A stretch of 64,000 nucleotides of DNA from Planctellipticum variicoloris (GTDB taxonomy: Bacteria; Planctomycetota; Planctomycetia; Planctomycetales; Planctomycetaceae): assembly GCF_030622045.1 (NCBI RefSeq), contig NZ_CP130886.1, positions 1,178,001-1,242,000 of the forward strand, read 5' to 3'. The position numbers and the translations under genes are program-made. The notes beneath the pieces were generated by a model. The model did no database searches, had not been told where the DNA came from, and saw only the letters and a program-made list of their open reading frames with translations. Positions within the stretch are counted from its first letter, which is position 1, and every line of letters begins with the position of its first letter. Below, one piece after another: positions 42,743 through 52,800 of this stretch.

Positions 42743-44220
42743 TCCTTCTTTTGTCGGTTCGCTTGCTCGACGACCGTTTCCACGGCCTCGCCGCCAATGG
42801 CGAGCAGCCCAACTGGCCCCCTTCTTGCTTTCGCCTGTTTCAAGCGATCGTTGCGGGAAACGCGAGGGGCGATTCAATACCCGCTCAGGTCGTTGAAGCA
42901 CTCAAGTGGCTTGAAGCGCTCCCACCGCCCGTAGTCATCGTCCCGGCGTCGAAAGCGGGGATGGTGATACTTACTTACGTCCTGAACAACGCCGAAGGAC
43001 GTAGTCGCACGCAGAAATTTCTTCGGCCAACGCTGCTCAATGGCGACCGCTTGATCGAGTTTGCCTGGCAGTATGATTCTTCTGAGATCATGACGCAGAA
43101 TCATGCACGGGTTCTTCTTGACGCTGTTCGCCATATTAGAGCCTTTGGGTGGGGAATCGATCTTGCGATCGGCCACGGGGTCATACAGGAACGCCTGCCT
43201 GAACCGTCCGAGTCGCGTTCGCATTTTGTTCCGCGAGAACACCCGGATGCGCCGGGCATTGAGATTCGTGTTCCAAAGGCCGGAAGCATGGAGTCCTTAA
43301 CCACGTGTTTCCGACAATATCTCGGCCGCTTTGAATCAAGCGATTCAACGCTCCTCGAATCAGGCGGTCCGGTTTACCAGCCGTGGCCATATGCTTCCGG
43401 TGTCGTGCGCCCTCACGCCGTGTTTAAGCTCATCGATGACAACGACGACACGGTTGCCTATCCTCACGCCAAACTTATTCATGTTGCGGGAATGGTCCGG
43501 CACATTGCGATCGAGATGATGAGGCACAATCCGCCGCGCAATTTGCGAGAAAGGCAACCCACGGAGTGGGTTCAGGCTTACGTTGCCGGGCATCAGTCTC
43601 CCGAAGACAAGGCGGCCGACGGTCCTCATTCGCAGTTGTCGTACATTCCTCTTCCGTCAATCGGCCACCAACACGCGGACCCTGCTGTTCGGCGCGTGAT
43701 GATCGTTGCGCCTCTCGGCGATGAGGCATGGCTTGATCATTTAGCGCAGTACCTTGACGGTCAGATGCTGGAACCGGAGAACGACACCAGACTCCCGGCC
43801 GGCACGCACCTCCAGTTGATTCCTGATGGCCACAAGGACGGTGTTCGCGACGCCTACATCCGGGATTCGCGAACCTGGGCGAGTTTTACACCGGTCATCC
43901 TTCCGGGACATGACGATCACAAGCCGGACAAAACTCGCAAATTGATCCTCAAGGCATTGGCCCAATCCGGAATAGAGCAACCCTGCGAGTTCGAGTGGAG
44001 CACATTCAGCCTCTTCCCGAAATCGTATGACGCTCGCAAGTACGTTCATGATGACAATGCTCCTGGTGGCAAGCGGCGTGTCGGCTATTTCCGCCCGGAT
44101 CACCTGCTGCACCAGACGGCCGTGCATCTGCGAATAACATTCCAGCAGCCTGTTCCCGGCCCGATCACGGTCGGTGCGGGTCGCCACTACGGTCTCGGCC
44201 TCTTCGCCGCCACCGACTGA
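42739..44220 (+). CDS. csb2: Csb2, Cas5-Cas6 fusion of type I-G
   Basis: 493 residues from a GTG at 42739 that overlaps the csb1 stop by four bases. It begins ILLLSVRLLDDRFHGLAANG, then PNWPPSCFRLFQAIVAG, the usual opening of the GSU0054/Csb2 family, with a Cas5-like first half. The second half is Cas6-like, with His-rich and Gly-rich segments (VHLRITFQQPVPGPITVGAG then RHYGLGLFA), the G-rich loop of Cas6 RNases. It would cut the pre-crRNA in the repeat stem and cap the 5' tag. Whether it accepts the diverged stems at 37589-37697 is testable. Followed by 120 bp before the adaptation genes. Confidence 0.9.
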   Translation: MILLLSVRLLDDRFHGLAANGEQPNWPPSCFRLFQAIVAGNARGDSIPAQVVEALKWLEALPPPVVIVPASKAGMVILTYVLNNAEGRSRTQKFLRPTLLNGDRLIEFAWQYDSSEIMTQNHARVLLDAVRHIRAFGWGIDLAIGHGVIQERLPEPSESRSHFVPREHPDAPGIEIRVPKAGSMESLTTCFRQYLGRFESSDSTLLESGGPVYQPWPYASGVVRPHAVFKLIDDNDDTVAYPHAKLIHVAGMVRHIAIEMMRHNPPRNLRERQPTEWVQAYVAGHQSPEDKAADGPHSQLSYIPLPSIGHQHADPAVRRVMIVAPLGDEAWLDHLAQYLDGQMLEPENDTRLPAGTHLQLIPDGHKDGVRDAYIRDSRTWASFTPVILPGHDDHKPDKTRKLILKALAQSGIEQPCEFEWSTFSLFPKSYDARKYVHDDNAPGGKRRVGYFRPDHLLHQTAVHLRITFQQPVPGPITVGAGRHYGLGLFAATD

Positions 44221-44250
44221 TTTCCGCTCCCCAGCGGTATGACGCCGCTC

Positions 44251-44277
44251 TTTCACAATCTGGTGAAAACCCTTTTT
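44251..44277 (+). terminator. Weak terminator-like hairpin after the effector genes
   Basis: TTTCAC, loop AATCTG, GTGAAA, then ACCCTTTTT. The six-pair stem is short and A-T rich, so it may attenuate rather than stop transcription between the interference genes and the cas4-cas1 gene. Confidence 0.3.
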
Positions 44278-44340
44278 CCGTAGTGTCGAGCTGCGCGGCG
44301 TTGTCACGGAGGATGCTCTCCCCTTTGCTGGAGGAACTCC

Positions 44341-46254
44341 GTGATGACGCCTGCCGCTCTCGATCTCGAACACACGCCGACCGCGATTCCCGATTCCCAA
44401 GGCCCGAAACCCGGCTCGGCGCCCGCCCCCTTCGACCTCGAAGGGATTCTGACCGGCGAAGGGACCAACGCCGTCGCGTCCGACGCCGAGCTGGTTCCGG
44501 CCCGGATGCTCAACGAATTCGCCTACTGCCCGCGTCTGGCGTATCTCGAATGGGTGCAGGGGGAGTTTGAAGACAACCTGGTGACCCGCGAAGGGACGTT
44601 CGGGCATCGCAACGTCGACCGGCCGTCGTGCAAGCCGGTCCCCTCCCCCGACGAGCTCGGCGATGAGGACGATCCGCCGCCCCAGACGTCGCGGGCGCTG
44701 ATGTTGTCGTCGTACCGCGAAGGACTGCTCGCCAAGCTGGACATCGTCGAGCTGGAAGGCCGGCGGGCGGTGCCGGTCGATTACAAGCGGGGGACCGTTC
44801 CCGATAGTCCGCACCAGGCGTGGGAGCCCGAGCGGGTGCAGCTCTGCGCCCAGGGGCTGATTCTCCGCGACAACGGCTACGCCTGCGACTACGGCGAGCT
44901 GTATTTCATCGAGTCCCGTCGGCGGGTGGTGGTGCCGTTCGACGACGTGCTGATCATGCGGACGCGACAGCTCGTGGGGGATCTCCGGCGGATGGCCGAG
45001 GCGCGGAAACTGCCGCCGCCGCTGGTCGACAGCCCGAAGTGCCCGCGCTGCTCGCTGGTGGGGATCTGCCTGCCGGATGAGACGAACTGGCTGCGGGAGA
45101 GTCGAGAGTTGAGAGATGAGAGTCGAGAGGCAGAAACAGAGCGGAAAGCAGAAAGCGGAGAGCGGACGGCCAGGCGAGAGCCGGAAGAGGAGAATGCGAA
45201 GAAAGACCGCATTGGGGCGCGGCCGGTGGGGGAGGTTCGGAAACTGTTGCCTGCGCGGGATGATGCGCGGCCGCTGTATGTGCAGGAACAGGGGGCGACG
45301 CTGGGGAAGGACGGGGAGCGGCTCATTGTCCGCTCGAAGGACGGGAGTTCGACGCCGGTGCCGCTGATTAACGTGTCGCAGGTGTCGGTGTTCGGCAACG
45401 CACAGATGTCAGCCCCGGTGCTGCGTGAGATCGTTTCGCGGGGGATTTCGATCTGCCATTTTTCGTACGGCGGCTGGTTCCACGCGATGACGACCGGGCT
45501 GACGCACAAGAACGTCGAGTTGCGGATGGCCCAGTTCGCCGCGGCCGGCGATCCGGCGAAGTCGCTGCCGATCTGCCGGGCGTTCATCGCCGCGAAGATC
45601 CGGAATCAGCGGACGATGCTCCGGCGGCACGGTCCGGAGTCGCTGAAGCCGGACCTGGATCGGCTGGCGGAATGGATCGGGAAGGCGGAGCGGGCGACGA
45701 GTGCGGAGTCGCTGATGGGGATTGAAGGGATGTCGGCGAAGGTGTACTTCGCGGGTTTTGCGAAGCTGTTCAAGGGGCCGCAGAACTTCACGCTGGAGGG
45801 GCGGAACCGGCGGCCGCCGACCGATCCGATCAACGCGCTGTTGTCGTTCGTGTATGCGTTGTTGATGAAGGACTTGACGGTGACGCTGCAGTCGGTGGGG
45901 TTCGACCCGATGCTGGGGTTTCTGCATCAGCCGCGGTACGGGAGGCCGTCGCTGGCGCTGGACCTGGCGGAGGAATTCCGGCCGCTGATCGGCGATTCGG
46001 TGGTGCTGACGCTGGTCAATAACGGGGAGGTGTCGGCGAATCAGTTCGTATCGCGGGCGGGGTCGGTGGCGCTGACGGACACCGGGAGGAAGGCGGTCCT
46101 GGCGGCGTACGAACGGCGGATGGAACACGAGATCACGCACCCGATCTTCCGGTACAAGTTGAGTTATCGGCGGGTGCTGGAAGTGCAGGCGAGGTTGTTA
46201 TCGCGGGTGCTGCAGGGCGATCTGCCCGAGTACCCCGGTTTCTGCACGCGGTAG
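44341..46254 (+). CDS. cas4-cas1: Cas4-Cas1 fusion, spacer acquisition enzyme
   Basis: 637 residues from a GTG at 44341 (or the ATG next to it). Cas4 comes first: FAYCPRLAYLEW with Cys63, GHRNVD with His89, LAKLDIVELEG with Asp134, PVDYKRG with the Asp-x-Lys pair, and CPRCSLVGICLPDE with Cys234, 237 and 243 of the iron-sulfur cluster. A charged linker (about 251-290) leads into Cas1 (about 305-637), with SVFGNAQMSAPVLREIVSRG, MSAKVYFAGFAKLF and FRPLIGDSVVLTLVNNGEV around the catalytic Glu-His-Asp set. The fusion is typical of I-G and couples motif selection to integration; related proteins select a 5'-TTN motif. The linker DNA is a purine-rich near-repeat. Confidence 0.95.
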   Translation: MMTPAALDLEHTPTAIPDSQGPKPGSAPAPFDLEGILTGEGTNAVASDAELVPARMLNEFAYCPRLAYLEWVQGEFEDNLVTREGTFGHRNVDRPSCKPVPSPDELGDEDDPPPQTSRALMLSSYREGLLAKLDIVELEGRRAVPVDYKRGTVPDSPHQAWEPERVQLCAQGLILRDNGYACDYGELYFIESRRRVVVPFDDVLIMRTRQLVGDLRRMAEARKLPPPLVDSPKCPRCSLVGICLPDETNWLRESRELRDESREAETERKAESGERTARREPEEENAKKDRIGARPVGEVRKLLPARDDARPLYVQEQGATLGKDGERLIVRSKDGSSTPVPLINVSQVSVFGNAQMSAPVLREIVSRGISICHFSYGGWFHAMTTGLTHKNVELRMAQFAAAGDPAKSLPICRAFIAAKIRNQRTMLRRHGPESLKPDLDRLAEWIGKAERATSAESLMGIEGMSAKVYFAGFAKLFKGPQNFTLEGRNRRPPTDPINALLSFVYALLMKDLTVTLQSVGFDPMLGFLHQPRYGRPSLALDLAEEFRPLIGDSVVLTLVNNGEVSANQFVSRAGSVALTDTGRKAVLAAYERRMEHEITHPIFRYKLSYRRVLEVQARLLSRVLQGDLPEYPGFCTR

Positions 46255-46328
46255 GTGTGAGGGGTAGACCAGGGAAGTGGAGGTGGCGAAGAGGCCGAGG
46301 GGCAGGCTGAAGATGAAGTGAGACAGGT

Positions 46329-46622
46329 ATGAAGAACGTGTTTATCGTGTCGTACGACGTGGCGGACGCGAAGCGATTGCGGAAGACGTACCGGAAGCTG
46401 TGCGGGTTCGGGCAGTCGCTGCAGTATTCGGTGTTCCGGTGCGAGCTGTCGCCGATTCAGTTGCAGACGTTGAAGGACGGGCTGTGGGAGATTTTGAATC
46501 TGGACGAGGATCGAGTTATGGTGGTGAACCTGGGGCCGGCGGGTTCGCGCGGCGACGAGTGCGTGGATTTCTGGGGTCAGCCGCGCTGGCTGACGCCGGA
46601 GCGAGCTGCGGTGATCGTTTGA
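46329..46622 (+). CDS. cas2: Cas2
   Basis: 97 residues. NVFIVSYDVADAKRLRKTYR contains the ferredoxin-fold first strand with the conserved Asp; FGQSLQYSVFRCELSPIQLQ and EDRVMVVNLGPAG complete the fold. It dimerises and bridges two Cas1 dimers in the integration complex. It is 74 bp after cas4-cas1 and just ahead of the leader. Confidence 0.95.
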   Translation: MKNVFIVSYDVADAKRLRKTYRKLCGFGQSLQYSVFRCELSPIQLQTLKDGLWEILNLDEDRVMVVNLGPAGSRGDECVDFWGQPRWLTPERAAVIV

Positions 46623-46824
46623 GGAGGTTTTGTTGCGATTGAAGCGAATTCGAGCGGTCCGGTGCCCGACAAACCCCCGTGACCTCTCGCAGGCGTAAGT
46701 GACTGAGATGCATCGAGTTCTGTGAACAGACCTGTTGAGGAGAGACTTTGTGAGATGTCAGTTTCGTTACCGCTCGCAAACTGGATTCGAAGCCGTTGGT
46801 GGCAAGGAGTTTGGGAAGCGGGCG
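46623..46824 (+). promoter_or_regulatory. CRISPR leader
   Basis: About 200 bp without a gene between cas2 and the first repeat. The other end of the array carries the only clearly altered repeat, so this is the leader end, with transcription and new spacers entering from here. The GC is lower than in the array; no single promoter stands out. Confidence 0.7.
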
Positions 46825-49800
46825 GTCATCCGCGCCATTCAGGCGCGGCCCCATTGAAGCGCATGATCCCTCCAGGTTTCTAATTCGCCTGCGTCCTGTC
46901 ATCCGCGCCATTCAGGCGCGGCCCCATTGAAGCGCGGCCGGTGTGAGCCAGTATTCCAGCGGATGAAACAGTCATCCGCGCCATTCAGGCGCGGCCCCAT
47001 TGAAGCACTGCGGCAATATCCTTCGCAAGATCGGTATCCGCCGGTCATCCGCGCCATTCAGGCGCGGCCCCATTGAAGCGATAAGTCCCGAAGCAACGTC
47101 TGTGCTCTGGATCGGGTCATCCGCGCCATTCAGGCGCGGCCCCATTGAAGCGAGAAGCAGCTAAAGACGTTTCAACTATCAAGAAAAGTCATCCGCGCCA
47201 TTCAGGCGCGGCCCCATTGAAGCTGGTGTGCCCATGTGATGGTCGTCTTCGGAGGGCTCGTCATCCGCGCCATTCAGGCGCGGCCCCATTGAAGCACGGA
47301 CACAATTACGTCGTCTTCGTCACGGCGCGCACCGAGTCATCCGCGCCATTCAGGCGCGGCCCCATTGAAGCGCGGCCTCCTTTCGACGCAGCAGGAGCAG
47401 GGACACCGCGTCATCCGCGCCATTCAGGCGCGGCCCCATTGAAGCACTCGATTGGTTGATCGCGGGTCTCGCAACGATCGCGTCATCCGCGCCATTCAGG
47501 CGCGGCCCCATTGAAGCCTGGAGGAGCGGGTCGGGCGGCGACTGAAGAAATTGCGTCATCCGCGCCATTCAGGCGCGGCCCCATTGAAGCTTGTTGTAGC
47601 CGCCCCAGAGTTTCGCCACGTCTTCCTCCGGTCATCCGCGCCATTCAGGCGCGGCCCCATTGAAGCAACCTCTCCTCCGACGCCGAACCATCAGCCGGGG
47701 TGCGTCATCCGCGCCATTCAGGCGCGGCCCCATTGAAGCCCGAGGTCGTCGTCGGGGTCGGCGAGCGGATCCGCGTTGTCATCCGCGCCATTCAGGCGCG
47801 GCCCCATTGAAGCGAGCACGCCGGCAACGATGCCCGGATCGTCCCGCCCAGTCATCCGCGCCATTCAGGCGCGGCCCCATTGAAGCCGGCGATGCAGGTC
47901 GAAAGTTCGACTGGTTCGGCGGGTCATCCGCGCCATTCAGGCGCGGCCCCATTGAAGCAGGCGGCGAAACTTGTGTTGAAGGGTAGCGAAGCCGAGTCAT
48001 CCGCGCCATTCAGGCGCGGCCCCATTGAAGCGCAACAGGAGACGTTGTTTAGGACGGAAACGAAACGCGTCATCCGCGCCATTCAGGCGCGGCCCCATTG
48101 AAGCAAATCGACGGCAACCTCTACACGAAGCGTGGCCACGTCATCCGCGCCATTCAGGCGCGGCCCCATTGAAGCCCGCCGTGCTCTCGCGCGACTCGGA
48201 TTCCGTGGCGTCGGTCATCCGCGCCATTCAGGCGCGGCCCCATTGAAGCTCGGTATTGAACGGAATCCCCATGTCGATCTTGAGTGGCTCGTCATCCGCG
48301 CCATTCAGGCGCGGCCCCATTGAAGCGTCACGGTCTGCCTGGAGCTGCCGCGGCATGTGCGGGCGGTCATCCGCGCCATTCAGGCGCGGCCCCATTGAAG
48401 CATGGGTGACACGTTCGGCCTCCACTTCGCGGAACCGAGTCATCCGCGCCATTCAGGCGCGGCCCCATTGAAGCCACAACGCATCGAGCAGCGTCGGCTC
48501 TTGCGACACGTGTCATCCGCGCCATTCAGGCGCGGCCCCATTGAAGCGCTGGCGTCAAACGCTGACTGGATGCTGTCCCACAAGTCATCCGCGCCATTCA
48601 GGCGCGGCCCCATTGAAGCTAGAGAACACCGCGGAAGCCAAGGCGGCGGGCTGGAAGGTCATCCGCGCCATTCAGGCGCGGCCCCATTGAAGCGCCAGTC
48701 TGACCACGTTCAGCCACAGAAACGCGCTGCGTCATCCGCGCCATTCAGGCGCGGCCCCATTGAAGCTGCGGGCTGTGTGAGGGCAAAGAGCTGGAACGTC
48801 TGCTGGTCATCCGCGCCATTCAGGCGCGGCCCCATTGAAGCCGCTCTGGCCTCTTCGATCGTTCTGATGTTCCGCAGGTAGTCATCCGCGCCATTCAGGC
48901 GCGGCCCCATTGAAGCCAGACCGATTACAAAGAAGGGATCGGCCATCTGCCGGTCATCCGCGCCATTCAGGCGCGGCCCCATTGAAGCGGCACCTCCCTG
49001 CTACAGAGTTTCCAGAACCGCCATGTCATCCGCGCCATTCAGGCGCGGCCCCATTGAAGCGCATCGCAAGAGCATTCTCGCGTCGCGATAGCACCAGTCA
49101 TCCGCGCCATTCAGGCGCGGCCCCATTGAAGCCACTCGACGGAGACACTGGCACCGATGGTCAGCTCGTCATCCGCGCCATTCAGGCGCGGCCCCATTGA
49201 AGCACGACAAGCCGATCGGTCTCGGCATGCTCCGCTGCTCGTCATCCGCGCCATTCAGGCGCGGCCCCATTGAAGCTCGGGTGAACGGTTCGCGGATACC
49301 GGACTTCGGGCCGGTCATCCGCGCCATTCAGGCGCGGCCCCATTGAAGCTGACGGTCCGGACGGGATCCCGCGGCTGCGCTTCGTCGTCATCCGCGCCAT
49401 TCAGGCGCGGCCCCATTGAAGCGCCGGCGTCGCGGACGAATACGACACCGTCATCCCCGTCATCCGCGCCATTCAGGCGCGGCCCCATTGAAGCTGGGAT
49501 GCGTTCGTGCTTGACGAGAGCACGTGCATCCGGTCATCCGCGCCATTCAGGCGCGGCCCCATTGAAGCAAGTATTAGCTGGTGGATGTTTCGCTTGGTAT
49601 TACCGAGTCATCCGCGCCATTCAGGCGCGGCCCCATTGAAGCGCAGGTGCAGCAGGTAGTTTCGGCTGCTGGTGCGGTGGTCATCCGCGCCATTCAGGCG
49701 CGGCCCCATTGAAGCTTCAAGCAAGTCCGGTTACAAGCCGCCGAAACGCCTGTCATCCGCGCCATTCAGGCGCGGCCCCATTGAAGCCATCGCCAGTGCG

Positions 49801-52800
49801 AAGATCGGCAGCCGGAGATTGTCGAGGTCATCCGCGCCATTCAGGCGCGGCCCCATTGAAGCCTGACTCATGGTCGTGAGTGCGGCAGCCATCGCGTCGT
49901 CATCCGCGCCATTCAGGCGCGGCCCCATTGAAGCAACAGGTCGGTGAATTCGTGAAGCGGGAAGAACTGGGCGTCATCCGCGCCATTCAGGCGCGGCCCC
50001 ATTGAAGCGTCCTGCAACGCCTTCGCTTTGTCCTCCATGTACTTGTCATCCGCGCCATTCAGGCGCGGCCCCATTGAAGCAGCGGCAGACCGCATTCCGC
50101 CCGGCTGGGCATACATGTCATCCGCGCCATTCAGGCGCGGCCCCATTGAAGCTCTGGCAGGGGAACCACGCCGCCAACACCGTCGAGAAGTCATCCGCGC
50201 CATTCAGGCGCGGCCCCATTGAAGCCCATCAAATATTTGCTACCAGAGGCAACTGGCGACCGTGTCATCCGCGCCATTCAGGCGCGGCCCCATTGAAGCA
50301 AGGCGATTGATGATACGCGGCATGCTCTCACTGTCGGGTCATCCGCGCCATTCAGGCGCGGCCCCATTGAAGCAGGTATTGCGTGTGAGGCCGTCAGATG
50401 CGTCTAGGATGGTCATCCGCGCCATTCAGGCGCGGCCCCATTGAAGCCAAGATCAATTCGAATCTGTCCAGCACGTCGCCAAACCGTCATCCGCGCCATT
50501 CAGGCGCGGCCCCATTGAAGCGACGATGTTGTCCTGGCGAAACGGTTCTTGGCATTCAGTCATCCGCGCCATTCAGGCGCGGCCCCATTGAAGCAGCCCG
50601 CAGGCCGCAACCCTGACGTTCAGCGGAGCCAGTCATCCGCGCCATTCAGGCGCGGCCCCATTGAAGCGTCTGGACGCCACCAGCGTACTGCGTCGAAACC
50701 GACCGGTCATCCGCGCCATTCAGGCGCGGCCCCATTGAAGCCGCGCAATCCCCAGTCGCTCTGCAATGATCTGCTTGTCATCCGCGCCATTCAGGCGCGG
50801 CCCCATTGAAGCAGGGCGACGCGATCACGGAAGACGCGATCCGACCGGAGTCATCCGCGCCATTCAGGCGCGGCCCCATTGAAGCACATGCCGGAACTGG
50901 CCCGCCACGGAGTTCCGAACGAGTCATCCGCGCCATTCAGGCGCGGCCCCATTGAAGCAAAGCCGCATTACCCGCTCGCAACTTACTACCAATCGTCATC
51001 CGCGCCATTCAGGCGCGGCCCCATTGAAGCGTGCAGCCACCCGCCGATATGGTAATCCGCCACGAGTCATCCGCGCCATTCAGGCGCGGCCCCATTGAAG
51101 CCGGCAGCGGTCCGGTCGGAAGGAACGGCCGGGGCGGAAGTCATCCGCGCCATTCAGGCGCGGCCCCATTGAAGCAAGATGTCCGCCATGCTCGCACAGA
51201 ACACCGGCCACCAGGTCATCCGCGCCATTCAGGCGCGGCCCCATTGAAGCCTCGCCGCCTTCCGGCCACTGCTCGCCTTCGACGGGTCATCCGCGCCATT
51301 CAGGCGCGGCCCCATTGAAGCACGGTTTCAGAAACGTGTCGAAAGGTATGGTGAACGAGTCATCCGCGCCATTCAGGCGCGGCCCCATTGAAGCTGCTGG
51401 TCAATCGCCTGCAGAAACCGCTCATTAGCCTGTCATCCGCGCCATTCAGGCGCGGCCCCATTGAAGCGCGCGCGACGAAAAACCGCAGGCGGCGATATAG
51501 ACACGCGTCATCCGCGCCATTCAGGCGCGGCCCCATTGAAGCGACGGTCATGGGAACCGTCGAAACGTACCGCGACGAAGTCATCCGCGCCATTCAGGCG
51601 CGGCCCCATTGAAGCGGCTGCCCGCCCTTTGGCTTCATGGAGACAGTCCGAGTCATCCGCGCCATTCAGGCGCGGCCCCATTGAAGCCCGGCCTCGCATG
51701 GATCAATCATGCAGCTCATCGGCAAGTCATCCGCGCCATTCAGGCGCGGCCCCATTGAAGCGGCGGGGTCCGCGACGATTGCCATCGCCTCGCCGAGTCA
51801 TCCGCGCCATTCAGGCGCGGCCCCATTGAAGCGTGTCTGGGAAGATTACGACTGGCACTAGCCCGACTGGTCATCCGCGCCATTCAGGCGCGGCCCCATT
51901 GAAGCGAAGTCCTCATCGACACTCGCGAGCAGGCTCCGTGGTGTCATCCGCGCCATTCAGGCGCGGCCCCATTGAAGCCGCAGGCGATGCTGCTGAATGA
52001 ACGGGAATTGTGGAGTCATCCGCGCCATTCAGGCGCGGCCCCATTGAAGCAACGCATCAGGCCAGTATCCGGGGCTCCAAATGTGCTGTCATCCGCGCCA
52101 TTCAGGCGCGGCCCCATTGAAGCAAAGTCCTTTCCGTTATCCCAAATCAGCCCTGTCGTGTCATCCGCGCCATTCAGGCGCGGCCCCATTGAAGCTCGAC
52201 AATCCAAGTCGCCGGCCTGTCTGTCTGGTCTCGTCATCCGCGCCATTCAGGCGCGGCCCCATTGAAGCCGGCAGGCCGGCCTTGTCCCGCAGCCGGCGGA
52301 AGATTGTCATCCGCGCCATTCAGGCGCGGCCCCATTGAAGCCACTGGTTCGATTGCTACTCTCTGACGCTCGGCATATTGTCATCCGCGCCATTCAGGCG
52401 CGGCCCCATTGAAGCGGGTGATCCGCCGGACGAACCCGAACAAGAAATGGGAGTCATCCGCGCCATTCAGGCGCGGCCCCATTGAAGCGACGATCCCGTC
52501 GATGAATTTCTTGTGCTCGTCCACAAGTCATCCGCGCCATTCAGGCGCGGCCCCATTGAAGCATGCCAGCAAGGAACGCCTTATACTCGTCGGAACCGTG
52601 TCATCCGCGCCATTCAGGCGCGGCCCCATTGAAGCGAACACGCTACCAGTTGCACCGTCGGTTCGGTAGCTCGTCATCCGCGCCATTCAGGCGCGGCCCC
52701 ATTGAAGCTCCCACTCCGTCGCGCTCATCACGACCGTGATCCACATGTCATCCGCGCCATTCAGGCGCGGCCCCATTGAAGCCGAGTCGACGTCCCAGTG

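Noticed and set aside
44221-44340. A second target of the degenerate guide before the cas4-cas1 gene
   Set aside because: I looked for the guide's first bases on both strands in this gap and found no comparable match.
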